A stretch of 13,413 nt of DNA from JBOFLG01 sp051657745 (GTDB lineage Bacteria > Actinomycetota > Actinomycetes > Actinomycetales > Dermatophilaceae): assembly GCA_051657745.1 (NCBI GenBank), contig JBOFLG010000096.1:1-13413 (forward strand), read 5' to 3'. The translations under genes were made by a program, and so were the position numbers. Numbering within the stretch: the first letter of the stretch is position 1; each line of letters begins with the position of its first letter. Positions 6,180 to 12,306 of the stretch are shown here, piece after piece. The notes beneath the pieces were generated by a model. That model was not told the origin of the DNA, searched no databases, and worked only from the letters and a program-made list of their open reading frames with translations.

Positions 6180-7163
6180 ATGCCGGCACCCCGATCACCC
6201 CACCGCGTGGTCATCGCCGCGTACCCCGGGGTCCAGGCACTCGACCTCACCGGGCCGTTCGAGGTGTTCGCCGGGTGCGACCGGCTGCTCGACCACCTCG
6301 GTGCGAGAACCGGATACGAGGTCACCGTGGTGGCCGAGCACCCAGGCCCGGTCCGTACCGAGAGCGGACTCGGCGTCGTCGCGGATGCCGCTCTGCCGCA
6401 TCGGGGCCCAATCGGCACGCTGGTGATTCCCGGTGGTCACGGCGTGCGGCGGATGAGCCCGGATGACGCGTACCTGACCTGGCTGGGGCGCGCCGTGGCA
6501 CGAGCCGACCGGGTGGCCTCGGTGTGTACCGGCGCGTTCGCGCTGGCCGCGGTCGGGGGCCTCGACGGCATCCGCGCCACCACCCACTGGCGGCACGCGG
6601 CCGAACTGGCGCGGCGGCATCCGGCCGTGCAGGTGGACGCCGACGCCATTCACCTGCGGCAGGGTCGGGTGTGGACCTCGGCCGGGGTTACCGCCGGTCT
6701 CGACCTCGCACTCGCGCTCATCGAGGCCGACCACGACGCCGACGTCGCACAGACCGTGGCCCGCGAGTTGGTGATGTTCCTGCGGCGGCCCGGTGGGCAA
6801 AGCCAGTTCGCCGGGCCAGTGTGGGAGGAGCCGGCCCGGGTGCCGTCGATCCGCGCCGCCCAGGACCTCATCCACGCCGACCCGGCGGCCGACCTGCGGG
6901 TGCCGGTGCTGGCGGCACGGGTCGGCATGAGCGAGCGGCACTTCAGCCGCGAGTTCACCCGGGCGCTCGGCGCATCACCGGGCGACTACGTCGAGCGGGT
7001 ACGGGTGGATGCCGCGCGCCGCCTGCTCGAGTCCGAGCCGGTACTGGTGTCAGTTGCCGCCTCCCGCAGCGGGTTCGGCACCGCGGAGACCATGCGGCGA
7101 GCCTTCGTGCGCCGGCTCGGCATCCCTCCGGACGACTACCGCCGACGGTTCGCCACCACCTGA
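6180..7163 (+). CDS. GlxA-family transcriptional regulator (DJ-1/PfpI-like domain plus AraC HTH)
   Basis: A 327-residue regulator. Residues 8-190 form a DJ-1/PfpI (class I glutamine amidotransferase-like) sensor domain: VVIAAYPGVQALDLTGPFEV, IPGGHG (83-88) and a nucleophile-elbow-like SVCTGAFALA with Cys116. Residues about 225-325 are an AraC double helix-turn-helix, including LAARVGMSERHFSREFTRAL and the second helix pair ending GIPPDDYRRRF. The ATG at 6180 is preferred because family homology begins right after it and GGTGGGA lies at 6170-6176; a GTG at 6129 would add 17 poorly conserved residues. The DJ-1 enzyme gene 106 bases downstream on the same strand is probably a target. GGTGGGAC occurs twice upstream (6128, 6170), 42 bases or four helical turns apart. 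Confidence 0.9.
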   Translation: MPAPRSPHRVVIAAYPGVQALDLTGPFEVFAGCDRLLDHLGARTGYEVTVVAEHPGPVRTESGLGVVADAALPHRGPIGTLVIPGGHGVRRMSPDDAYLTWLGRAVARADRVASVCTGAFALAAVGGLDGIRATTHWRHAAELARRHPAVQVDADAIHLRQGRVWTSAGVTAGLDLALALIEADHDADVAQTVARELVMFLRRPGGQSQFAGPVWEEPARVPSIRAAQDLIHADPAADLRVPVLAARVGMSERHFSREFTRALGASPGDYVERVRVDAARRLLESEPVLVSVAASRSGFGTAETMRRAFVRRLGIPPDDYRRRFATT

Positions 7164-7173
7164 CCTGGTCAGG
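7159..7173. promoter_or_regulatory. Palindrome over the regulator stop codon, possible operator
   Basis: CCTGACC-T-GGTCAGG is a perfect 7-bp inverted repeat around one base. It spans the GlxA-type regulator's stop codon, 96 bases upstream of the DJ-1 ATG. A one-base loop makes a terminator unlikely, so a dimeric protein site is the better reading. A related shorter palindrome, GACACCTGTC (6132-6141), lies upstream of the regulator itself. Binding by the neighbouring regulator is only inference. Confidence 0.35.
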
Positions 7174-7269
7174 CCGCGGGCCGCGCACCAGGTGCCGATG
7201 CCGCTACCCCAACCGGCCAGACCGACGCGCACGTGCCACTGATTTCCCTCTCGAAGAACGGAGTTCGTT

Positions 7270-7911
7270 ATGCAGGTTGCCATCCCGATCTACCCGCGGC
7301 TTACCGCGCTCGATGCGATCGGCCCGTACGAGGTGCTCCAGCGCATCCCGACAATCGATGTGGTGTTTGTCGGCGAGCGGCGCGGCGAGGTGCGCACCGA
7401 GAACGGGTTCCTCGGACTCACCGTCGATGCGGTGTTCGACGAGGTGCCATCGCCGGATGTCGTGGTCGTGCCGGGCGGCATCGGCAGCCGCGACATCCTG
7501 CTCGCGGACGGCTCACTGCTGCAGTGGATTCGAGCCGTCCACCCCAGGACGCGGTACACGACATCGGTGTGCAGCGGATCGCTGCTGCTCGGCGCCGCCG
7601 GGCTGCTCGACGGGCTCACCGCCACCACATTCTGGGGCGCGTTGGATGTGCTGGAGCGGTTCGGCGCCGCGCCGGTGACGGCGCGCTACGTCGAGCACCT
7701 CGACCGGCGGGTCATCACCGCGGCCGGAGTGTCGGCCGGCATCGATATGGCGTTGCGGCTGGTCGAACTGCTCGTCGACGACGTCGCGGCCCGCGCGGCG
7801 CAGGTATCCATCGAGTACGACCCGCAGCCGCCGTTCGACACCGGCCACCCGAGCGCTGCGGATGACGCCGTGCTGGCTCGCGTCGCGGAGTACGCCACCC
7901 AGCGCGACTGA
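7270..7911 (+). CDS. DJ-1/PfpI family protein (isonitrile-hydratase-like)
   Basis: A 213-residue single-domain DJ-1/PfpI protein. It has the N-terminal strand VAIPIYPRLTALDAIGPYEVL with the conserved Asp15 and Glu21, VVVPGG at 65-70, and the nucleophile elbow SVCSGSLLLGAAGLLDG with Cys101. These features and the FWGALDVL segment match the group that includes bacterial isonitrile hydratase, but many members have no known substrate, so I keep the family name. GGAG at 7260-7263 is 6 bases before the ATG. It follows the GlxA-type AraC regulator on the same strand, a common pairing in which the regulator's sensor domain is a relative of the enzyme. Product location is expected to be cytoplasmic, with no signal peptide. 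Confidence 0.88.
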   Translation: MQVAIPIYPRLTALDAIGPYEVLQRIPTIDVVFVGERRGEVRTENGFLGLTVDAVFDEVPSPDVVVVPGGIGSRDILLADGSLLQWIRAVHPRTRYTTSVCSGSLLLGAAGLLDGLTATTFWGALDVLERFGAAPVTARYVEHLDRRVITAAGVSAGIDMALRLVELLVDDVAARAAQVSIEYDPQPPFDTGHPSAADDAVLARVAEYATQRD

Positions 7912-7948
7912 CCCGTCGCCCGCCCGCCCGCATCGCCCCGCCTCGCGA

Positions 7949-7984
7949 CAGTGGCGCCACTGCACTTGTATCGCGTTGCAATAC
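7949..7984. promoter_or_regulatory. Two palindromes upstream of higBA module 1, possible operator
   Basis: CAGTGGCGCCACTG (7949-7962) is a perfect 14-bp palindrome. Just downstream, GTATCGCGTTGCAATAC (7968-7984) is an imperfect one with GTAT/ATAC ends. Both lie within 45 bases of the toxin GTG at 7994. HigA proteins repress their own operon from such sites in other bacteria, so an autoregulatory operator is likely, but no clean -10/-35 pair could be picked out. Confidence 0.4.
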
Positions 7985-7993
7985 GGCGTCACG

Positions 7994-8270
7994 GTGATCG
8001 TGAGCTTCCGGCACAAGGGCCTCGAGAAGCTGTACCGCGACGGCACGAAAACGGGCGTGCGAGCTGATCATGTCCCCACACTGCTCCGGACTCTCTCGGC
8101 GTTGGATGTCGCCCAGCACCCGGACGACCTGGCGATCCCGTCATTTCGAACCCGCCAGTTCACGGGCGACCTCTCCGGCCAGCACTCGATCTGTGGACGG
8201 GAACTGGCGGGTCACATTCCGGTTCATCGAAGCCGATGTCGAACTGGTCGACTATCGGGACTACCACTGA
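7994..8270 (+). pseudogene. higB: HigB-type (RelE superfamily) toxin, frameshifted
   Basis: The first frame gives VIVSFRHKGLEKLYRDG, then LRTLSALDVAQHPDDLAIP and GDLSGQHSI, the N-terminal two thirds of a HigB mRNA-interferase toxin. At 8192 the homology jumps to the +1 frame, reading VDGNWRVTFRF then EADVELVDYRDYH and a stop at 8268-8270, the family's normal C-terminus. Relatives read SI-x-VDGNWR here, so two bases are missing after TCGATCT (or one base is extra). Unshifted translation would replace the last 25 or so residues, including the catalytic basic/aromatic end, with unrelated sequence and stop at 8293. The HigA antitoxin begins just downstream at 8290. GTG at 7994 is chosen as the family start. 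Confidence 0.82.
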
Positions 8271-8289
8271 GCAGGAAGGAAACACACCC

Positions 8290-8574
8290 ATGATGAAGAC
8301 CCCCGTCCATCCGGGCGAGATCCTCCGCGAGGACGTCCTCGGCGAGATCGGCCTCAGCGTGAGCGAGGCCGCCTCGCGGCTCGGCATCTCACGGGTGGCG
8401 CTGAGCCGCGTGCTGCACGGACACGCCCGGATCAGCTCCAACCTGGCGGTTCGCCTCGAGGAGGTCGGGGCGAGTACGGCGCGTGCCTGGCTGGCCATGC
8501 AGGCGGCCTATGACCTCGCCGCCGAACGCGCCGCTGGAACTCCGAAGGTGCGTCCTCTCCAACCCGTCGCCTGA
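8290..8574 (+). CDS. higA: HigA-type antitoxin, module 1 (XRE family)
   Basis: A 94-residue Xre/Cro-type helix-turn-helix antitoxin with the HigA signature VHPGEILREDVL near the N-terminus, helix-turn-helix LSVSEAASRLGISRVALSRVLHG, RISSNLAVRLEE, and the family's ARAWLAMQAAYDLA C-terminal helix. It should neutralise HigB and repress the operon. ATG at 8290 is followed directly by a second ATG at 8293; GGAAGGA at 8274-8280 serves either. The gene is intact while its partner toxin is frameshifted, so it is effectively an orphan that may still act as a repressor or protect against related HigB toxins. It shows the same HPGE opening as the second HigA 500 bases downstream, but the rest is diverged, so this is not a recent duplication. 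Confidence 0.92.
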   Translation: MMKTPVHPGEILREDVLGEIGLSVSEAASRLGISRVALSRVLHGHARISSNLAVRLEEVGASTARAWLAMQAAYDLAAERAAGTPKVRPLQPVA

Positions 8575-8580
8575 CGATCA

Positions 8581-8595
8581 GTCACCCGAGGTGAC
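8581..8595. promoter_or_regulatory. Inverted repeat between the two higBA modules
   Basis: GTCACC-CGA-GGTGAC is a perfect 6-bp inverted repeat with a 3-base centre, starting 6 bases after the first higA stop codon. It could be an operator for the second module or a small terminator; no T run follows. Function unknown. Confidence 0.3.
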
Positions 8596-8624
8596 CATCG
8601 GCCACCCGGCCGGCAACGTCAGGA

Positions 8625-8765
8625 ATGTCGGTGAGGCAGAGCGATTCGCAGTCCAGCCGCTCCGGGCAGTACAGCACCCGCATCAACCAGCAGTGGCGGG
8701 TCTGCTTCACGTGGACACCGGCCGGCGCCGAGAATGTCGAGATCGTCGATCTACCACTAGCCTGA
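8625..8765 (+). pseudogene. HigB-type toxin remnant, module 2 (C-terminal piece only)
   Basis: From 8658 the frame reads RSGQYSTRINQQWRVCFTW then AGAENVEIVD, the C-terminal third of the second HigB subtype, whose relatives read GQYSIRINDQWRICFRW and end EIVDYH-stop. The final TACCACTAG (YH-stop) is present at 8752-8760 but one base out of frame; as written the frame ends DLPLA at 8763-8765. Upstream of 8658 no continuous toxin frame remains, only a possible trace (HPAGN in another frame near 8600). An ATG at 8625 would make a 46-residue product without the N-terminal RelE fold. It lies directly before an intact HigA gene, as expected for a toxin-first higBA operon. Confidence 0.75.
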
Positions 8766-8778
8766 AGGAGCCACGCTG

Positions 8779-9072
8779 ATGACGACCATCGCACCGATCC
8801 ACCCTGGCGAAGTCCTCCTCGAGGACTTCCTCACCCCGCTCAAGGTCAGCCAAAGCCACCTGGCCGTCTCGATCGGAGTCCCGCCACGGCGGATCAATGA
8901 GATCGTCCACGGCAAGCGCCGGATCACTGCCGACACCGCGCTGCGCCTGGCCCGCTACTTCGGCACCACTGACCGGTTCTGGCTGAACCTGCAGACCCGC
9001 CACGGCCTGGAGGTCGAGAAAGATCGCCTCGGCAGCGCCCTCGACCAGATCAGTCCGCTGCAGAGCGCCTGA
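8779..9072 (+). CDS. higA: HigA-type antitoxin, module 2 (XRE family)
   Basis: A 97-residue HigA antitoxin: IHPGEVLLEDFLTPL opening, helix-turn-helix VSQSHLAVSIGVPPRRINEI, then the signature VHGKRRITADTALRLARYFG and FWLNLQTRHGLEV. Every family landmark is intact. AAGGAG at 8765-8770 overlaps the end of the toxin remnant and is 8 bases before the ATG, as in a coupled toxin-antitoxin operon. Its cognate toxin survives only as a fragment, so this is an orphan antitoxin or stand-alone regulator. The C-terminal SALDQISPL tail is typical. Confidence 0.94.
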   Translation: MTTIAPIHPGEVLLEDFLTPLKVSQSHLAVSIGVPPRRINEIVHGKRRITADTALRLARYFGTTDRFWLNLQTRHGLEVEKDRLGSALDQISPLQSA

Positions 9073-9155
9073 CCCGCTCCGTGGGCCGGATGCCGTGGCC
9101 CGCCGCGCTGGCCCGCGCAGAGGGGAACTGCGAAACCTGCTGCGCGGCATCCCGG

Positions 9156-9389
9156 TTGGTCACGAGCGCGGCGCTGATTCCGCCCGAGGACGCGGCCGCT
9201 GTGGACCGTTACCTGCGGCCCGCCGGGATCACGAGTCGGTCAGCGGGGATCCAGCGCGCCATCCGCCAACTCACCCAGTCCGAGCCTGATGACGCGTACG
9301 CCGCAGCCTAGGACGAGTGGGCAGCCTCCGGGGATGCCGGCGCCTGAGGGCAGCCCTCTGCCGACGGGGTTACCGATGCTGCGCGGTGA
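9156..9389 (+). pseudogene. MazE-like ribbon-helix-helix antitoxin with two Trp-to-stop changes
   Basis: The frame reads IPPEDAAAVDRYL and GITSRSAGIQRAIRQL then EPDDAYAAA, the body of an actinobacterial MazE-like antitoxin whose relatives continue with W-DEW and a second W before a DGL/V-DA-R end. Here the first Trp position is TAG (9309-9311), the next nine codons (DEWAASGDA) are intact, the second Trp position is TGA (9345-9347), and the frame resumes to ADGVTDAAR with the true stop at 9387-9389. Both are single-base changes of TGG. No good start or ribosome site is visible at the expected N-terminus (TTG at 9156 is the nearest); the same frame opens upstream at a GTG at 9081 through non-family sequence. 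A truncated product could be made but would lack the toxin-binding tail. Confidence 0.72.
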
Positions 9390-9519
9390 GATCCGGCGGG
9401 TCGACCTCGACGTCGACCCCGACCTCTGCGGGCCCGGCACCGCCGTGGCTACACTGCGGCAGCTGACCGGCCTCGACGAGGAGACCACGTGGAACGCAGT
9501 AGCGCCACCCGCATCCTGA
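9376..9519 (+). pseudogene. MazF-like toxin N-terminal stub
   Basis: MLRGEIRRVDLD (9376-9411) is the usual opening of the MazF toxin partner of this antitoxin type, and its ATG overlaps the intended antitoxin stop by 14 bases, as in intact pairs. After VDLD the frame has no MazF sequence (no RPxxVV segment) and ends at 9519 inside the methyltransferase gene, so nearly all of the toxin is missing. The following bases instead supply the promoter and ribosome site of the next gene, suggesting a deletion joined the two. Confidence 0.6.
9450..9455 (+). promoter_or_regulatory. Possible -10 element for the methyltransferase gene
   Basis: TACACT fits the actinobacterial TANNNT -10 pattern and lies 33 bases before the GTG start at 9489. 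No convincing -35 is seen at the right distance. GAGGAG (9478-9483) downstream would be the ribosome site. Confidence 0.3.
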
Positions 9520-10649
9520 CCACGCACTGCGGAAGCCTGGCTCGGCCGCGGGCCCTGCTCGAGATCATGCGCGAGAAGGAGCACGGGCGGCCCTACGACA
9601 CAGCGACGTTCGAGCGTGCAGTCGATGCGGCGGTGCGCGACATCGTCATCCAACAGTCCCAGGTGGGGCTGGATGTCGTCACCGACGGCGAGATGGGGAG
9701 GTCCAGTGCCATCACCTCCCTCGTCGATCGGCTGGACGGCTTCTCGGCCGACGAGGGGGAGCCGCCGCGACCACCGTCGTGGCGGCGCGAGACCGAGGCG
9801 TTCCCCGACTTCTACCAGCGCCCTGTCGGTACGGACGAAGAGAGCGTCGTGCCGATGCGGGCGATGGCGTGCACCGGCCCGGTGACCTATCGCGGCCACG
9901 ACCAGGTCGCCGCGGACATCACGCGGATGACGAGCGCGCTCCCCGGGCTGGACAGCATCGAGGCGTTTCTGCCCTCCACCAGCCCGTGTGGGTTCGGGGC
10001 AAACCGCTACTACGCCACCGGCCGCGACTACCACGAAGCGGTGGCCGAGGCCCTGCGCGAGGAGTACCTGGCCATTGTCGACAGCGGTCTGCTGCTCCAG
10101 GTGGACGACCCGTGGTTGATCGAAATCCTCACCGGCGCACCGGATTCGGACCCCGACGAGCGCGACCGGGAAGCCGAGGAGCACATCGAGATTGTCAACC
10201 ACTCGCTGCGCGGCATCCCGACCGAGCGGGTCCGGCTGCATGCCTGTTTCGGACTCGATGCCGGGCCGCGGGTGCACGACCTCGACCTCGCCGTGGTCGC
10301 GCCGTACCTGCTGCGGGTCAACGCCGGCGCGTACTCATTCGAGGCGGCCAGCCCCCGGCATGCCCACGAGTGGCGCATCTGGGAGGAGATCGAACTCCCC
10401 GACGACAAGGTGCTGGTGCCCGGCCTGGTCGGCCACGCCTCACCCTATGTCGAGCACCCGCGGCTGGTGGCCGACCAGTTGGGGCGCTACGTGTCGATCC
10501 TCGGGGTCGAGCGGGTGATCGCGGGCACCGACTGCGGGTTCTCGTCCCGGGCATCGTTTACGCCCGACATTCCCGACTCGATCGTCTGGGAAAAGTTCCG
10601 CGCCCTCGTCGAGGGGGCCCGCATCGCGTCCGGCGAGGTCCGCGAGTAG
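9489..10649 (+). CDS. MetE C-terminal-like zinc methyltransferase (cobalamin-independent methionine synthase II family)
   Basis: A 386-residue single-domain TIM-barrel protein of the MetE-C/UROD superfamily, which includes catalytic halves of cobalamin-independent methionine synthase and epoxyalkane:CoM transferase. Zinc ligands are in place: His251 and Cys253 in LHACFG, Glu285 in YSFEA and Cys349 in GTDCGF, so it should activate a thiol. Other landmarks are VTDGEMGR (64-71) and DDPWL (206-210). At half the length of true MetE it lacks the N-terminal folate-binding barrel, so the methyl donor and thiol acceptor are uncertain. GTG at 9489 is chosen for the GAGGAG (9478-9483) 5 bases upstream. 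It is a single transcription unit, placed where a MazF gene has been deleted, and ends 101 bases before a strong hairpin. Confidence 0.88.
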   Translation: MERSSATRILTTHCGSLARPRALLEIMREKEHGRPYDTATFERAVDAAVRDIVIQQSQVGLDVVTDGEMGRSSAITSLVDRLDGFSADEGEPPRPPSWRRETEAFPDFYQRPVGTDEESVVPMRAMACTGPVTYRGHDQVAADITRMTSALPGLDSIEAFLPSTSPCGFGANRYYATGRDYHEAVAEALREEYLAIVDSGLLLQVDDPWLIEILTGAPDSDPDERDREAEEHIEIVNHSLRGIPTERVRLHACFGLDAGPRVHDLDLAVVAPYLLRVNAGAYSFEAASPRHAHEWRIWEEIELPDDKVLVPGLVGHASPYVEHPRLVADQLGRYVSILGVERVIAGTDCGFSSRASFTPDIPDSIVWEKFRALVEGARIASGEVRE

Positions 10650-10750
10650 TCACGACCCCCCGAGGATGCCGGGTCGGCGCTGCATCCGCGCCGTCAACTT
10701 TTCGAGGGATGCCGTGAGCCGAGATCGACGGATGGCCCCCGATGTGGCCG

Positions 10751-10791
10751 ATCAGTGATGGCCGCGAAGCGGTACCGCGGCCATCACTGAT
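10751..10791. terminator. Perfect 16-bp hairpin, bidirectional terminator between convergent genes
   Basis: ATCAGTGATGGCCGCG (10751-10766), a nine-base loop, and its exact reverse complement (10776-10791). It sits between the methyltransferase (plus, ends 10649) and the haloperoxidase-like gene (minus, stop codon 10793-10791), so it can serve both. There is no T run on either side, as often in high-GC actinobacteria. Confidence 0.75.
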
Positions 10792-12110
10792 TACGACGGC
10801 GCGCCGAGCGAGAACCGTGCGGCGCGCAGACCAGCGCGCCCAATGGCCCGGCCGTACTCGGCGCTGCGGGTATCCGTGCCGCGGAAGTGAACCCCGGCCC
10901 AGACCCGCGCGTCGATGTTCTCCTGAGTCACCTGCGACCACCTCGTGTAGGTGCGGGTGACGCCGGCGACGGTGATCGAGACCGGCGTCACCGGTCGAGG
11001 TCGGAACAGCGCGGCGACCGTCACTTCCGCGGACGCCGAGAACGCGACATGCCCGGACGGGTACTCCGGGGTGGACGGCGTGCTCTCGAAGGTGGGCAGG
11101 AAGTCTGGCACCAGCGGGGTTCGCGGATTCCCGTCGTCGACGCGGAGCGCGGTGACCGGTCGCCACCAGAGGTACCGGTACTTCTGGGCCAGGATCGACA
11201 CCGTGGTGTCGGCCGCGATTCGGTAATAGGTCGCAACCCGTCCGACCAGGTCGCCGATCGGGAGGGTCGAACTCACCACCTCCGAACGGAGCACCTGGTT
11301 CCACTGGAATCCGGCAGAGGGGGTGAACCAGAACTGCGCGACCTCGAACTGCCCGGGGGTGCGAGCCGTGGAGTCCACCGAACCGACAGCCACCAACTCC
11401 GTCAGGTCGGCAATCGTCTCGGCCGAGCCCACACCCGGCGGCCGAGGCAGGCCGAACCGACGCCGCGCAACGTCGTCGATGAGGAACGGCGCGGCCTTCG
11501 TGAAGCCGAACCCCGAGGCCGGGGCGAGATCCGGGGGCGTCGGCTGCCAGACCCCCAGCCCTGGCGCCGGGGTCGGGAACGGCTCACCCAGCGACTCGCT
11601 GTTGTACCCCCGCGCTCTCCGGTCGGCCAGTTCGGCGGTCGCGGACGCCACCCCCTCGGCCTGCCCGGCGCGCGCGGCCTCGCCATCCGGCAGCCGTCCG
11701 AAGGAGACCGCGAGGAGTGCGTCCAGCGCTGCACGGCTGTTGGGAAATACCTGCGTGAGGACCTCGTGAACGGCAGCAGCGAGCGCGGCCTGGGCATAGA
11801 TGTCGCGGTCGAGCCCGGTCAGCCCTGCCGGTGCCCGGTTGATGGCGTCCGACGCGGCGCCCCACCCGATCGCCCAGACGTAACTGGGGGCGCTCAGATT
11901 CGCGGTCTGGTCGAACCACTCCGTCACGGTGGCGCGGGCGCCCCCGGCCGGGTCCACCGCCGAAGGAGCGCTCACGGCGACCGGTGCGGCGCTGACCGCC
12001 GGTGACGTGGCGGCTGTGGCGGCCAGGGCCGCCGCCCCGGCCAGGACTGAGCGCCGAGCAAGAGTTCCGCCAGGGGTGTGACAGGTGCATAACCGGGGCG
12101 TGATCGACAT
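10791..12110 (-). CDS. Vanadium-dependent haloperoxidase/PAP2 family protein, Tat-exported
   Basis: A 439-residue secreted protein of the vanadium-chloroperoxidase-like branch of the PAP2 superfamily. The N-terminus has a twin-arginine signal (LARRSVLAGAAALAATAATS, cleavage likely near VSA-AP). The vanadate/phosphate pocket is complete, numbering from ATG 12110: Lys310 and Arg317 in KYRYLWWRP, PSGH with His354, and Arg402-x5-His408 in ARVWAGVHFRGTD, with the same Lys/Arg and Arg/His spacing as fungal vanadium chloroperoxidase. Activity may be halide oxidation or phosphatase; sequence alone does not decide. ATG at 12110 is preferred over an in-frame GTG at 12119 because the TATAAT element leaves a leader of about 20 bases. 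The stop codon lies at the edge of the terminator hairpin. Confidence 0.87.
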   Translation of the reverse strand: MSITPRLCTCHTPGGTLARRSVLAGAAALAATAATSPAVSAAPVAVSAPSAVDPAGGARATVTEWFDQTANLSAPSYVWAIGWGAASDAINRAPAGLTGLDRDIYAQAALAAAVHEVLTQVFPNSRAALDALLAVSFGRLPDGEAARAGQAEGVASATAELADRRARGYNSESLGEPFPTPAPGLGVWQPTPPDLAPASGFGFTKAAPFLIDDVARRRFGLPRPPGVGSAETIADLTELVAVGSVDSTARTPGQFEVAQFWFTPSAGFQWNQVLRSEVVSSTLPIGDLVGRVATYYRIAADTTVSILAQKYRYLWWRPVTALRVDDGNPRTPLVPDFLPTFESTPSTPEYPSGHVAFSASAEVTVAALFRPRPVTPVSITVAGVTRTYTRWSQVTQENIDARVWAGVHFRGTDTRSAEYGRAIGRAGLRAARFSLGAPS

Positions 12111-12135
12111 AGGTCTCACTATAAAACGGTCGCGG

Positions 12136-12141
12136 ATTATA
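12136..12141 (-). promoter_or_regulatory. Consensus TATAAT -10 of the haloperoxidase-like gene
   Basis: Read on the minus strand this is TATAAT, rare in such GC-rich DNA, inside an AT-rich stretch (12120-12180). Transcription would start near 12129, about 20 bases before ATG 12110. The hexamer 17 bases upstream, AAACCG, is not a consensus -35. The rest of the spacer to the HipA stop at 12307 shows nothing I can name. Confidence 0.5.
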
Positions 12142-12306
12142 GTCGAGAGTCGAGCGCACGGTTTCTATTTGTAGGTTTTTCCCTGGTTGGGCTCGGCGCG
12201 GCCCGATGTCGGCACAGCCTCGGCACCGCTGCATCCCGCAACTGTGGATTCACACCCCCCATGGCTGGGCGACGAGCCCCAGCGGCATCACGGACCCGAG
12301 TCGGCG

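Noticed and set aside
8186..8201. Programmed ribosomal frameshift in higB
   Set aside because: No slippery heptamer or run at the shift point, and relatives encode the toxin in one frame with one more residue, so an indel is simpler.
8581..9072. Second higBA module as a recent tandem duplication of the first
   Set aside because: The two HigA proteins share only family-level motifs and the two HigB pieces belong to different subtypes (DYRDYH versus EIVDYH ends).
9309..9347. Stop-codon readthrough or recoding of both TAG and TGA in the MazE-like gene
   Set aside because: Other genes in the window use TAG and TGA as normal stops, and the partner toxin is also lost, so decay explains it better.
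9240..10277. Minus-strand open frame opposite the methyltransferase
   Set aside because: No recognisable domain, and the plus-strand gene has an intact zinc site over the same bases.
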